NCBI RefSeq assembly: GCF_022458865.1 | Contig: NZ_JAJNMU010000001.1 | Span: 1-64,000 of the forward strand | Reading direction: 5' to 3' | DNA length: 64,000 bases | Source of the DNA: Paenibacillus periandrae | GTDB lineage: Bacteria; Bacillota; Bacilli; Paenibacillales; NBRC-103111 | Shown here: piece after piece, positions 45,629 through 55,186 of the stretch | Layout: every line of letters starts with the position of its first letter | Numbering within the stretch: position 1 is the first letter of the stretch | Made by a program: the position numbers and the translations under genes | Notes under the pieces: generated by a model | What the model was told of the DNA's origin: nothing | Databases searched by the model: none | The model's input: the letters and a program-made list of their open reading frames with translations, nothing else

Positions 45629-46435
45629 GTGCACTCCCATATATTATCCTGCGGTTACTCGTATCATTCACAAAAATTCACCAACAGCTATAAAGAAGGC
45701 GTAACCACCTACTTATTCCGGCTGCAAACCGAAGGCTGCTGCTATGCACAGGTCAACGGCAGTATGACATTGATTGAACCCGGCGATCTCCTCTTATTTA
45801 AGCCGGGTGATGCATATGATCTAAGGGTCGACGAGCACACGAACAAGCTGCAGCAATCCATCGTTTCGAGCGGTGACTACTATATTATGTGTAAAGGTGA
45901 CTGGATTGACGAGTGGTGGGCCAATTCCAGGAAACCACAAAAGGTACGGATTGCAGTCAATGAACGTATACTTACGATCTGGCGGCAAATTATTTTGGAA
46001 AAACGACGGTTTGAAGAAGATAACAAGGAGCTTTCCGATTATTTGCTGCGCGCACTTTGCCTGTACATAGATCGTGCGATTACCGAAAACAATTCGCGTC
46101 ACGGCAGCTCGTTTCTGGCGACAAGAATGAAAAGCTTTATCGAGGAACACGCCATTTTACCATTGAAAGTCGAGGATGTAGCCCAGCATGTAGGTATTAG
46201 CGTCTCCCGAGCGGTTCATCTGTTCAAGGAATGCTTCAATAAAACGATCATTCAGTACACGCAGGAAATTCGCCTGTCCACCTCGGTTGAGCGCATGGCC
46301 TACAGCTATTTAACGTTGGAGCAGATTGCAGAAACCTCCGGTTTTGGCAGCTATTCGTATTTTCACCGTGTGTTTCGTGACAAGTACGGCGTATCGCCCA
46401 AGACGTTCAGGATCAACATTCAGTCCGGTCGGTAG
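45629..46435 (+). CDS. AraC-family transcriptional regulator
   Basis: 268 residues from GTG 45629, preceded by GAGGTG with 5-base spacing. The N-terminal cupin-like sensor has EPGDLLLFKPGDAYDL. The C-terminal pair of HTH motifs is LKVEDVAQHVGISVSRAVHLF and LTLEQIAETSGF, followed by SYSYFHRVFRDKYGVSPKTF. It is divergent from the isomerase/oxidoreductase pair with about 130 bases between the start codons, so it is likely their activator in response to a sugar. Confidence 0.9.
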   Translation: MHSHILSCGYSYHSQKFTNSYKEGVTTYLFRLQTEGCCYAQVNGSMTLIEPGDLLLFKPGDAYDLRVDEHTNKLQQSIVSSGDYYIMCKGDWIDEWWANSRKPQKVRIAVNERILTIWRQIILEKRRFEEDNKELSDYLLRALCLYIDRAITENNSRHGSSFLATRMKSFIEEHAILPLKVEDVAQHVGISVSRAVHLFKECFNKTIIQYTQEIRLSTSVERMAYSYLTLEQIAETSGFGSYSYFHRVFRDKYGVSPKTFRINIQSGR

Positions 46436-46449
46436 TCCGGGCACATAAG

Positions 46450-46535
46450 GGCTTGCAGTAGCAGAGCCTCCATGTCAGTAGCCTTCCCCCCTCGGGATGT
46501 CCGTCACTCTAATCTTGATTAGAGGGGGAAGCTGG
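46450..46535 (+). promoter_or_regulatory. Candidate yjdF-type riboswitch with ribosome-site sequestration
   Basis: The leader of the yjdF-like gene can fold with CTTCCCCC (46483-46490) pairing to GGGGGAAG (46524-46531), which contains the ribosome site. An inner perfect hairpin CTCTAAT-cttg-ATTAGAG lies at 46507-46524. The gene type (DUF2992) is the one preceded by yjdF riboswitches, which bind aromatic heterocycles. I cannot confirm the full consensus by eye. Confidence 0.5.
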
Positions 46536-46952
46536 ATGAAGCTTACCGTATATTTTGATGACCAGCTGAAGTTGTGGGTCGGATTGATTGAAGCCGAGGA
46601 ACACAACCAATTGAAGGCATGCCGCCACTTGTTCGGCAGGGAACCCAAGGAAGCAGAGATTCTCGAATTTATTCAATTCCAGATGCTTCCGCTGCTGTCA
46701 GCGACGACACAATCGATTGATGTGAAGCCACGCCGAACTGGATACACAAATCCCAAAAGACTTGCTCGCCTCGCGGCCAGAGAGCTATCTCAACGTGGAG
46801 GCTCGACTTATGCACAGCAGGTAGTTCAATTGGAATACGAGCATCGGAAGGTGGAACGACAATCACGTGCCAAAGAGCGGCGCGAAGAGCTTCAGGCTCA
46901 CAAATATGAGCTCAGAACGCAAAAGGCCAAACTCAAGCACCGTGGCAAATAA
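46536..46952 (+). CDS. yjdF: YjdF-family protein (DUF2992)
   Basis: 138 residues from ATG 46536, 7 bases after GAGGGGG; the open frame upstream runs through the leader hairpin and is not used. The start MKLTVYFDDQLKLWVGLIEA is typical of DUF2992. A very basic Arg/Lys/Gln/Glu-rich C-terminal helix (NPKRLARLAARELSQ, then EYEHRKVERQSRAKERREEL) suggests nucleic-acid binding. Family genes are known to be controlled by the yjdF riboswitch. The protein's biochemical function is unknown. Confidence 0.85.
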   Translation: MKLTVYFDDQLKLWVGLIEAEEHNQLKACRHLFGREPKEAEILEFIQFQMLPLLSATTQSIDVKPRRTGYTNPKRLARLAARELSQRGGSTYAQQVVQLEYEHRKVERQSRAKERREELQAHKYELRTQKAKLKHRGK

Positions 46953-46961
46953 AACATGAGG

Positions 46962-46994
46962 CAATCGCTTCCTCTCGGGAGGCGGTTGTTTTTC
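46962..46994 (+). terminator. Terminator of yjdF
   Basis: CAATCGCTTCC pairs with GGGAGGCGGTTG (with G:U pairs), followed by TTTTT. Confidence 0.75.
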
Positions 46995-47104
46995 TACTTG
47001 CATAATGGATTCAAATCTTCTATTATGGATATTAAGGGTCTTTAATAGTTCCTATTGATCATCGAAAATAAGTTATAAATTTCAGTTTCGGGAGGACGAT
47101 TATA

Positions 47105-48019
47105 ATGGAAGCTTTACATGATGTTGGAATTATTGGTGGTGGTCCGGCAGGTCTGAATGCGGCCCTCATGCTGGGAAGAGCAAGAAAAACAGTTGTGGTC
47201 ATAGATGAAGATCGTCCCAGAAATCGGGTAACACACGAATCCCATGGTTTTCTGACCAGAGATGGTATCACACCAAGCGAGTTTCGGAGAATTGCTAGGG
47301 AACAAGCAGTCGCCTATCCCTCCGTCCATTTTGTTGCAGATCGTGCGGTAACGATCACAGGAACGGATGGAGATTTTCAAATTACTACCGCCCAAGACAT
47401 TACTTTTCGAGTCAGAAAGCTGCTCTTTGCAACCGGAATGAAGGATGCCCCCCTCGACATTGAGGGATTAAAAGATGTATATGGAAGCAGTGCCTTTGTA
47501 TGCCCCTATTGTGACGGCTGGGAATTAAGAGATCAGCCCCTGGTGTTGATTGCGAACGGCGCCAAAGCCCATCACATGGCCAAAATATTGCCGGGATGGT
47601 CCCGCCATTATACCATCTGCACGAACGGACCTGATGAATGGACAGAGGAGCAGCGTGACGAGCTGAGGAAGCACAATGTGCCATTTTTCAATAGTCCGAT
47701 CCGGCGCATTGATTCTCAGGATGGTAAAGTGCAGCAGGTTGTCCTCGAAGACGGCAACGAAATTGCGTGCACGGGGATCTTCTTTGCACCGACGCTTGTA
47801 CCCGGATCAGACTTACCCGAAGCAATAGGCTGCCAAATAACAGAAACAGGGGCTGTTCTCGTCGATAGCCTCGGTAAAACCAATGTACCCGGTGTCTTCA
47901 GTGCCGGGGATTCCGCTTCAGCAGCATATCAGCTGATTGCCGCTGCCGCTGCAGGAGCGTTGACTGCGGTTACGATCAATAGCGAGCTGCTTGAAGCGGC
48001 CTGGAATAACGAAATTTAA
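47105..48019 (+). CDS. Thioredoxin reductase-like FAD/NAD(P) oxidoreductase
   Basis: 304 residues. The FAD-binding GxGxxG motif is GIIGGGPAGLNAALMLG, the redox pair is CPYCDGWE near residue 140, and the second FAD motif is NVPGVFSAGDSASA. GGGAGGACG precedes the start. The NADPH domain lies between. The fold is that of low-molecular-weight thioredoxin reductases, but the CPYC site and the lack of a nearby thioredoxin leave its partner open. It is monocistronic. Confidence 0.9.
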   Translation: MEALHDVGIIGGGPAGLNAALMLGRARKTVVVIDEDRPRNRVTHESHGFLTRDGITPSEFRRIAREQAVAYPSVHFVADRAVTITGTDGDFQITTAQDITFRVRKLLFATGMKDAPLDIEGLKDVYGSSAFVCPYCDGWELRDQPLVLIANGAKAHHMAKILPGWSRHYTICTNGPDEWTEEQRDELRKHNVPFFNSPIRRIDSQDGKVQQVVLEDGNEIACTGIFFAPTLVPGSDLPEAIGCQITETGAVLVDSLGKTNVPGVFSAGDSASAAYQLIAAAAAGALTAVTINSELLEAAWNNEI

Positions 48020-48230
48020 GTTCCATCATCTATGTACATCTTCCGATAACACTATGAAATGCGGAATAAGAGAGTTTGGTCAGTTTCATACCATTCTCCA
48101 GACAACTCCCCGCTTATGGGTTTTCGATGGCGCCGATTTTGTGTAATAATAGGAACTGGCATTATTTTCTTGCCTGAATTGATATTAACAAAATCGGTTT
48201 TCCTGTCGAAAACATTGCAGAGGTGAAGTT

Positions 48231-49088
48231 ATGATTACAATCGGCCTAACCGGATTTGGTGATCACGAAGAATTGTATGGCAAGCTGACTCAGGCAAAAC
48301 GGCTGCCTACCTATAGCGAGCATTTCCCCATCGTGGAGCTGGATAGCCCATTTTATGCCGTGCAGCCGGTAAAAAACTATCTGAAATGGGTAAATGACAC
48401 ACCGAAGGATTTTGGATTCATCGTAAAGGCATATCAGGGAATGACGGGACACCTTCGGGGAAAGAAAAATTTTTTTGACACCGCAGACGCTATGTATGAA
48501 GCTTTCCACATCTCCATCCAACCGGTTATCGATGCCGGAAAGCTGACAATGGTTTTATTCCAATATCCGCCTTGGTTCGAATGCAGTCGTGAAAATGTAG
48601 CCATACTTCGCGATACACGGAAACGGATGGGGACTGTGCCTTGTGCGCTCGAATTTCGACATCAGAGCTGGTATGCCCCTGAATTTCGCGAGCGAACCCT
48701 TGATTTCATGAGCAAAGAGAACTGGATTCATACAATTGTCGATGAACCGCAAGCCGGAGATGGCTCTATTCCAATCGTATCCGTCGCGACCTCACCCGAG
48801 ATCACCTATGTGCGTATGCATGGCCGCAATGTGCAAGGCTGGCACCAAAGCAACCATCCCGATTGGCGCAAGCTGCGTTATTTGTACAGATATAACACGC
48901 AAGAATTAACGGAGTGGCGGGACAGGCTTCTTGAGCTGGAGAAGTCCTGCAAACATATTTACGTTGTTTTCAATAACAACTCCGGCGGCGACGCAACAAA
49001 TAATGCGAAGGAGCTTATGCAATTGCTCGGTCTTGAAACCCAAGCACTGCCACCCAAGCAGGCGGATTTGTTTGAGGATATTCTTTAG
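48231..49088 (+). CDS. DUF72 (YecE-like) TIM-barrel protein
   Basis: 285 residues with the DUF72 pattern: VELDSPFYAV near residue 40, the FIVKAYQGMTGH segment, ALEFRHQSWY in the middle, and YVRMHGRNVQGW toward the C-terminus, ending PPKQADLF. Members form a TIM barrel of unknown function that is broadly conserved. A weak promoter-like TTGTGT-N17 element lies upstream. There is no operon partner. Confidence 0.92.
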   Translation: MITIGLTGFGDHEELYGKLTQAKRLPTYSEHFPIVELDSPFYAVQPVKNYLKWVNDTPKDFGFIVKAYQGMTGHLRGKKNFFDTADAMYEAFHISIQPVIDAGKLTMVLFQYPPWFECSRENVAILRDTRKRMGTVPCALEFRHQSWYAPEFRERTLDFMSKENWIHTIVDEPQAGDGSIPIVSVATSPEITYVRMHGRNVQGWHQSNHPDWRKLRYLYRYNTQELTEWRDRLLELEKSCKHIYVVFNNNSGGDATNNAKELMQLLGLETQALPPKQADLFEDIL

Positions 49089-49127
49089 GGATCGGTTCGC
49101 AATAGGTTGGACAATAATCACAACGCA

Positions 49128-49162
49128 AAAAGCGCCATAAGTTAGTCGTTAACCTATGGCGC
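49128..49162 (-). terminator. Terminator of the purine operon
   Basis: On the minus strand GCGCCATAGGTTA and TAACTTATGGCGC form a 13-bp stem with a 5-base loop, followed by TTTTT. Confidence 0.85.
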
Positions 49163-49184
49163 CCTATTATCTTCAGAATCCACT

Positions 49185-49718
49185 CTATTGCGCTGTCTCC
49201 GTTTGATCCTTTGCAATCTGCCTCAAACAATCCTCAAATGTACCGATCACAATCTTCACAGGAACACCGAGCATCAAATTAATCGGCATACCCAGATTTT
49301 CGATATGCATGCCCGCTTTGTCCACATATCTTCCATTATCTCCGAGACGGACATCTCCCCAGTGTTTGGCTACCTTTTCCCATATAAGAGAATCGTCGCT
49401 CATATACCCGTACAGCTTCTTGCCTAAGGCACATGCATAGCCTACCTCAAAAACGGTCCCAGAATCAGGCTCTGCCCCGCGAAAACTGTTTAAATTAGCG
49501 GCAATGATATCCGAATTTTCGATCAGCTTAATATTGGCTTGAAAAATATCGGAGGCAATTTCTCTTTTGCTCCGTCCTGGCTGCTTGTTAATCACGTTGT
49601 CCATAGGAAACAAGCCGACAAAGCCATGCTCCGCACATTCGGCTTTCAGGCTGGCACCGATCTCAAGTGCATTTGGATAAAAGACTTCAAATCCCGCTAA
49701 ATAGATACGATTGCCCAT
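49185..49718 (-). CDS. Nucleoside 2-deoxyribosyltransferase
   Basis: 177 residues from ATG 49718 (GAGGTG with 6-base spacing); the TTG at 49727 overlaps that site. The family core is present: RIYLAGFEVF at the N-terminus, DIIAANLNSFRGAEPDSGT followed by FEVGYACALGK with the catalytic Glu. It exchanges bases between 2'-deoxynucleosides. It is the last gene of the purine uptake/salvage operon, 33 bases after adenine deaminase. Confidence 0.9.
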   Translation of the reverse strand: MGNRIYLAGFEVFYPNALEIGASLKAECAEHGFVGLFPMDNVINKQPGRSKREIASDIFQANIKLIENSDIIAANLNSFRGAEPDSGTVFEVGYACALGKKLYGYMSDDSLIWEKVAKHWGDVRLGDNGRYVDKAGMHIENLGMPINLMLGVPVKIVIGTFEDCLRQIAKDQTETAQ

Positions 49719-49751
49719 GTCAAACACCTCACAACTTGTTCATAATTGGCG

Positions 49752-51464
49752 CTAGCCCTGAATGAGCAGAGAAACAACCTTGCCTTCATTCACATCAATA
49801 AAGCCCAAATCCGTTATTTTCAAAGCCGGACTTACCGGTAAGGAATGTGTACTGATCGACATAATCGGATTATAGTGTCGGTAACCGAGCGATTCCATAG
49901 CCTGGGTAAGCTGATGAACCTCAGCAGCGGTTTGCTCCAGCGGTTCCTCTGTCAAAATCCCACCTACAGGAAGGTGAAGATTCGCCAGCACGGTACCATT
50001 GTCTACCACACAAAAACCACCCTGATTGCGGATAACCTCATTCGCTGCAAGCATCATATCCCGTGGATTGTGCCCAACGACCAGCAGGTTGTGATTATCG
50101 TGCGAATACGTTGTCGCTATCGCACCGCGCTTGATCGTATCTCCGCCGATTAACCCGTATCCGCGATTTCCATTTTTCCCGTAACGCTCAAATGTAGCAA
50201 TCAGCCCATATGGACTTTCCTCCCAGCACAGCTGGTTATCTCGAATCTCCACCTCGCCATGGTGCTCCTTTGTGAAGGTGGATCCATCCTGAACCATCAT
50301 CACCCGGCATGGGTAACGGCTATCTGCTGCTTGTACGGTGACAGCGAAGTCTTGTTCCGTTAATTTCGGCAGCTTGACACTCGTGTAATAATGCTCAGGA
50401 AATGAGTGCTTACTCGGTTTGGGCAGGTATGCTTCGTGAATGTCATATACCTTTTGTCCTTTTTTGTACACCTGATCCATAATCATGCTCTTCAGATCCG
50501 ACACAAGCAGGAAATCGGCAATTTTGCCGGGCGCGATGGCGCCACGATCATGCATTCTCATTCTACGTGCAGGTGTAAAGGTACTGGCATAGATCGCTTT
50601 TTCAGCGTCCATTCCCATTCCTATAGCTTTGCGAACCAAGTGATTCAGATGACCACGACGTTGAAACGAGTCCGCCATCACATCATCGGTCACAAAACAA
50701 AAATGCTCCGATACATCGTGCTCGATCAAATAATTCATGACTTCATCGGTCATCGACTTCTCCTGAATTTCGATAAACATTCCGGCATTAATCCGAGCTT
50801 CCATGCCTTCAATCGTTTGATGGGTATGATCTGAATCCACGCCGGCATAAATGACTCGGTGCAAATCCAAATCCAGCAGCTTGGGAACATGTCCCTCTAT
50901 AATCAAATCCGGATAATGACTTCGAATATGCTCCAGAATGTGATTGGTTTTACTGTCCGAACTGGAAATAATATCCACATAATTCATAATTTCGCCCAAA
51001 CAAGCGATTCTTTCTGTTTGCAGCAGCTCATCCAGATCAGCAATTTCGATGGACCCGCCAGCCGTTTCCAGAGAAGTGGCCGGGACTGAGCTTGGAACTG
51101 CATAGAACATATCGGCCACACATTCCTCGCTGGCTCTCAGCATCTCTTTAACCCCGGCAAGACCAAATACATTCGCGATCTCATGCGGCTCGGGTACGAT
51201 CGTCGTCACTCCGTTACGTATCAATCCATAGGAAAAGGTTGCTGGTGTTACCATCGTGCTTTCGATGTGCAGATGAATATCGATGAGTCCGGGAAGCAAG
51301 TAACGATCCTCACCCTTGACAATCTCCGCCGCTTCGAACGTTTCCTGTCCACGATCGCCCATATATAGAATACGGCCATCCAGCACCGCTACATTACCCT
51401 TGATAAACTTTTTGGTATAGCTGTTAAACATTCGAACCTGTTCGATAAGTAAATCTACATGCAT
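49752..51464 (-). CDS. ade: Adenine deaminase
   Basis: 570 residues, amidohydrolase fold. Metal ligands lie in LIDIHLHIESTM (HxH), EGHVPKLLDLDL and DSDHTHQT, and the Asp in FVTDDVMADS. The C-terminal half has the ade-type domain (VVGHNPRDMMLAANEV). It converts adenine to hypoxanthine and ammonia. Its place after a nucleoside hydrolase and an uptake system fits purine salvage as carbon or nitrogen source. Confidence 0.95.
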   Translation of the reverse strand: MHVDLLIEQVRMFNSYTKKFIKGNVAVLDGRILYMGDRGQETFEAAEIVKGEDRYLLPGLIDIHLHIESTMVTPATFSYGLIRNGVTTIVPEPHEIANVFGLAGVKEMLRASEECVADMFYAVPSSVPATSLETAGGSIEIADLDELLQTERIACLGEIMNYVDIISSSDSKTNHILEHIRSHYPDLIIEGHVPKLLDLDLHRVIYAGVDSDHTHQTIEGMEARINAGMFIEIQEKSMTDEVMNYLIEHDVSEHFCFVTDDVMADSFQRRGHLNHLVRKAIGMGMDAEKAIYASTFTPARRMRMHDRGAIAPGKIADFLLVSDLKSMIMDQVYKKGQKVYDIHEAYLPKPSKHSFPEHYYTSVKLPKLTEQDFAVTVQAADSRYPCRVMMVQDGSTFTKEHHGEVEIRDNQLCWEESPYGLIATFERYGKNGNRGYGLIGGDTIKRGAIATTYSHDNHNLLVVGHNPRDMMLAANEVIRNQGGFCVVDNGTVLANLHLPVGGILTEEPLEQTAAEVHQLTQAMESLGYRHYNPIMSISTHSLPVSPALKITDLGFIDVNEGKVVSLLIQG

Positions 51465-51483
51465 ATGTGCACCTCCTGCTGCG

Positions 51484-52569
51484 TTAATCGACGATAACTA
51501 GTTTTTCCGAGGGAAACGAAAGCTGAACCCGGGAACCATTCCCGTAAGGCTCCTCCATTTCCTTATTGACCATAAAATCACCCAGCTCCGTCTTCACGAC
51601 ATACTGATAGCTGCGTCCAAGAAAGGTGCTAACGGTGACGAGGCCTGATACGGTATTGGTAAATTCCGAAATTTCACCATCTGCAGCACTTTTTAATGAA
51701 TCGGCTGTAATGAGAATGTCCTCAGGACGAATGGCGATTTTGCGGCCCGTTGTATTTTGGGTTCCCTGATGTCTCAGCACGCGGAACTCATAATCGCTTT
51801 CCTTCAATACGATTTCCTCGTCATGATCAATCCGCCCGCTAAAATTAATAAAATTGCTGAAACCTATGAATCGTGCAACAAATTCGGACTTCGGATATTT
51901 ATATATAGTTGCCGGACGATCCAACTGCTCGATAATCCCATTGTTCATAATAGCTACCTGATCGGAGATCGAGAAGCATTCCTCTTGATCATGTGATACA
52001 TAAACGGTGGTAATGCCCAATTCCTGTTGAATCCGACGTATTTCTACACGCATATGAGTACGCAGATTGGCATCCAGATTACTGAGAGGCTCATCGAACA
52101 GCAGCAAATCAGGCTCAATAACAAGTGCCCGAGCGATCGCTACCCGCTGTTTTTGACCACCGGACAATTCCTTGGGAAACCGCTTCTCAAAGCCGGTCAA
52201 GCTGACGACTTCCAGAATACGGCCTACCCGCTTCCCAATTTCGGACTCTGACACTTTTCTGAGGCGCAGGCCAAACGCTACATTCTCGAATACAGACAGA
52301 TGCGGAAACAAAGCGTAGCTTTGAAACACGAAACCGAAATTTCGTTTGCTAACCGGAACCCGTGTATAATCTTTCCCGTCAAAAGTAAACTTGCCATGCT
52401 TGGCCTCCAAAAAACCGGCGATCAAACGTAAGGTCGTAGTTTTACCGCAGCCGCTGGGTCCGAGCAGTGAAATGAACTGCCCTTTGTCAATATTTAAATT
52501 AAAATCACGTAAAATGTAATGCTGATGATTGTACGCAACCGACACATTTTCCAAAGCGAGCAATGTCAT
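51484..52569 (-). CDS. ABC transporter ATPase, PotA-like
   Basis: 361 residues. Walker A GPSGCGKTT, the Q-loop segment FVFQSYALFPHLSVFENV, signature ELSGGQKQRVAIARAL, Walker B LLLFDEPLSNLD and H-loop YVSHDQEECF. A C-terminal TOBE-type regulatory domain follows (KIAIRPEDILI). It energises the two permeases encoded upstream in the operon. By homology this is a polyamine/iron-type importer; by context the substrate is a purine nucleoside or base. Confidence 0.93.
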   Translation of the reverse strand: MTLLALENVSVAYNHQHYILRDFNLNIDKGQFISLLGPSGCGKTTTLRLIAGFLEAKHGKFTFDGKDYTRVPVSKRNFGFVFQSYALFPHLSVFENVAFGLRLRKVSESEIGKRVGRILEVVSLTGFEKRFPKELSGGQKQRVAIARALVIEPDLLLFDEPLSNLDANLRTHMRVEIRRIQQELGITTVYVSHDQEECFSISDQVAIMNNGIIEQLDRPATIYKYPKSEFVARFIGFSNFINFSGRIDHDEEIVLKESDYEFRVLRHQGTQNTTGRKIAIRPEDILITADSLKSAADGEISEFTNTVSGLVTVSTFLGRSYQYVVKTELGDFMVNKEMEEPYGNGSRVQLSFPSEKLVIVD

Positions 52570-52585
52570 GAGTGAAAAACCCCCG

Positions 52586-53374
52586 TTATCGTTTTGTAAA
52601 GTAGCTTAATCCCAGAAGTCTTTCAATGAGGAATAATAAAACCATAGTTAAGAGCATAAGCAGCACGGAAATCGCCGCGAGCGTCGGATCAAAATGATTT
52701 TCCAAATATGATAACATCTGAATGGGGAACGTACTGACTCCCGGTCCTGTCATAAAGACGGATATTTCCACATTATTGAAGGAATCCAGAAAAGCAATGA
52801 TGATAGCAGCCAAAATACCTGACTTGATATTAGGCAGCACCACTTTAAAAAAGGTTTTCAAACGGCTGGAGCCCAGACTTAATGCCGCTTCTTCAATCGA
52901 AAAATCAAAATTGGACAAGCTCGACGCGATAACACGAATCGTAAATGGGAGCATAATGACCGTGTGCCCGATGAACAGCGCAGCCATCATAGGCAGCTGG
53001 TAAGCGACAATCAAATATTTAAGCATCGTAAAGCCCATTACAATTCCCGGTATTAATATAGGAGAAATGAATAAGGAGTTCCATGCTTCCTTCCCCTTAA
53101 AATCAAACCGGCTTAACGCATAAGCGGCAGGAATCCCGATCAGCAGCGCGAGCAGGTTACCGACCAAGGAAACTAATATCGAGATTTTGAACGTATCCAT
53201 AAACATTGATTGTTTAAAAATATTTTCGTACCATTTCAAGGAAAACCCCTGCGGCGGAAATTTCATGATCGTGCCCGGCTCGAATGAGGTAGCGGCGATA
53301 ATAAGCAAGGGGCTCAGCAGCAGTATATAAATAAGTAATGTAAATAGGGCTAGCCCTCGATTCTTCTCCTGCAT
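52586..53374 (-). CDS. ABC permease, PotC-like
   Basis: 262 residues with six membrane helices and the EAA loop EEAALSLGSSRLKTFFKVVLP that contacts the ATPase. It is the second permease of the importer and starts 4 bases after the stop of the first. The last residues are Lys/Arg-rich on the cytoplasmic side. Confidence 0.92.
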   Translation of the reverse strand: MQEKNRGLALFTLLIYILLLSPLLIIAATSFEPGTIMKFPPQGFSLKWYENIFKQSMFMDTFKISILVSLVGNLLALLIGIPAAYALSRFDFKGKEAWNSLFISPILIPGIVMGFTMLKYLIVAYQLPMMAALFIGHTVIMLPFTIRVIASSLSNFDFSIEEAALSLGSSRLKTFFKVVLPNIKSGILAAIIIAFLDSFNNVEISVFMTGPGVSTFPIQMLSYLENHFDPTLAAISVLLMLLTMVLLFLIERLLGLSYFTKR

Positions 53375-53378
53375 GCCC

Positions 53379-54200
53379 CTACCCCTTCACACTTAATTTA
53401 GTCGAAATTTTGGTCATCAAGCCGATAACTATTAAGGTAATGACCATCATGATCGTCGCAACGACCGAAGCCGAATACCAGTCATTCAAAGTAATCGCAT
53501 TCTGATATAAAAAGGTGGAGATGACCCGCTTTTTGCCCCCCAGCACGGATGGCGTCGTATACGCAGTCATACTTCCCACAAACACCAAGATACTGCCAAG
53601 AATCAAGCCAGGTATGCTGAGTGGAAAAATGACTTTGCGGAATACAGTAAATCGGGAGGCACCCAGGCTTTCCGCTGCCTTGACCAGATCGGGATCGATA
53701 TTCTCCATCACTCCGACCAAGGAAATAATGATCAACGGCAGGAAGAGATGAATCAGTCCGATCATCACCGCCGTCGGCGTATACAATATTTCCAGCGGCT
53801 GCTGGATCAGTCCAAGAGACATCAGGGAAGAATTAAGCAGTCCGTTTTTGCCCAGTATAATAATCCAGCTGAAAGACCTGACCACCGAGCTCGTAAGCAG
53901 CGGGAAGATCGCCAGAGCAAGCATAATCCCCTTAGTCCTGGGGCTTTGTTTGGAAACATAATAAGCAACCGGAAACCCGATGAGAATACATAAAATTGTC
54001 GTAACCGTACTCACCTGCATTGTTGTGAGCAGGATATTCAGAAAATATTGATCCTGCAAAAAATGCATATAGCCGTTGAACGTAAAATTCCCTTTTTGAA
54101 AAAAAGTTGTTCCTATCGTCATGATGATGGGAACGAGCATGAACAGGGTCAGGAATAACAGTCCCGGCAGCATTAATAAATAGACGTATTTCTTTTTCAC
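53379..54200 (-). CDS. ABC permease, PotB-like
   Basis: 273 residues from GTG 54200, downstream of GGGGGTAGC; the frame upstream overlaps the nucleoside hydrolase gene without a ribosome site. Six helices and the EAA loop VKAAESLGASRFTVFRKVIF. It is the first permease subunit, followed 4 bases later by the second. Confidence 0.9.
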   Translation of the reverse strand: MKKKYVYLLMLPGLLFLTLFMLVPIIMTIGTTFFQKGNFTFNGYMHFLQDQYFLNILLTTMQVSTVTTILCILIGFPVAYYVSKQSPRTKGIMLALAIFPLLTSSVVRSFSWIIILGKNGLLNSSLMSLGLIQQPLEILYTPTAVMIGLIHLFLPLIIISLVGVMENIDPDLVKAAESLGASRFTVFRKVIFPLSIPGLILGSILVFVGSMTAYTTPSVLGGKKRVISTFLYQNAITLNDWYSASVVATIMMVITLIVIGLMTKISTKLSVKG

Positions 54201-54226
54201 GGAAGCTACCCCCTTTTCCCGGTTCC

Positions 54227-55159
54227 TTAAGTACGCAGCGTTTGCACAAACAGCCGCAAAAATGCATCGGCATCCACATCCGTACATACCCGGACATTAG
54301 GCTCCCGCTTTAATCGGTTTTGAAAATCACATATCGTTTGACCGTCGCACAGCTCACTGCGAGTCTCAATATCGACATAATAAGCATGAGTTGTAACCAG
54401 CTCAGGACGCAGGGCCACACCTACAGCCAATGGATCATGGAGCGCGCAGGCTTGAACCTGGTTTCTTTCAAAATATCGCTTCATATAATCGGAGGTGCTT
54501 TCCCTCACATAACGTCCGATCGGCGTATCACCCAGCTCTGTAATATGTGCATCACTGAGCAATGCCTGCCGTGTTACATCCAGCCCAACAAGCGTCAATG
54601 AAGGAAATCCCGCATGAAGGACGATTTTGACAGCCTCCGGATCGACATACATGTTGTATTCAGCGACTGGCGTCACATTGCCAAACCCTTTAACCACACC
54701 GCCCATGAAAATAACTTCCTTGATTTCGTGTATCAATTGGGGACGCTTCATCAGGGCCAATGCCAGATTGGTCATGGGCGCTGTCATGATCAGCGTAATC
54801 TCTCCCGGGTAACGCTGCACCTGTTCAATAATGTAATCAGGCGCAAACCCTTCCGTAACCGAAGTGTGTACCGGCATGTCACGGAGTGCGCCGCCAATCC
54901 CATCTTCACCATGTACCCGATGCTCGAAAACAGGCGGCCTTAGTATTGGCTTAGCTGCTCCTCTGACAACAGGAATCTGCTGCTCAACTCCAAGCAGCTG
55001 CAAAATTTTGCATGTATTAGTTGTCGCTGTGTCCACCGATACATTGCCATTGACAGTCGTAATCCCCACAATATCCATTTCACCGCTTTGAACCGCAAGG
55101 ATGATGCCTAAGGCATCATCCACACCGGTATCCACATCGAGGATAACCTTTTTGTTCAT
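54227..55159 (-). CDS. Inosine-uridine-preferring nucleoside ribohydrolase
   Basis: 310 residues from ATG 55159 (GGAGCG 9 bases upstream). The N-terminal DVDTGVDDALGI carries the catalytic and Ca-binding Asp residues; the C-terminal AQACALHDPLAVGVA motif includes the conserved His-Asp. It splits nucleosides into ribose and base. Placed between binding protein and permeases, it defines the operon as nucleoside uptake and breakdown. Confidence 0.93.
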   Translation of the reverse strand: MNKKVILDVDTGVDDALGIILAVQSGEMDIVGITTVNGNVSVDTATTNTCKILQLLGVEQQIPVVRGAAKPILRPPVFEHRVHGEDGIGGALRDMPVHTSVTEGFAPDYIIEQVQRYPGEITLIMTAPMTNLALALMKRPQLIHEIKEVIFMGGVVKGFGNVTPVAEYNMYVDPEAVKIVLHAGFPSLTLVGLDVTRQALLSDAHITELGDTPIGRYVRESTSDYMKRYFERNQVQACALHDPLAVGVALRPELVTTHAYYVDIETRSELCDGQTICDFQNRLKREPNVRVCTDVDADAFLRLFVQTLRT

Positions 55160-55186
55160 TGTACTCTTCGCTCCCATGCTCCAGGT

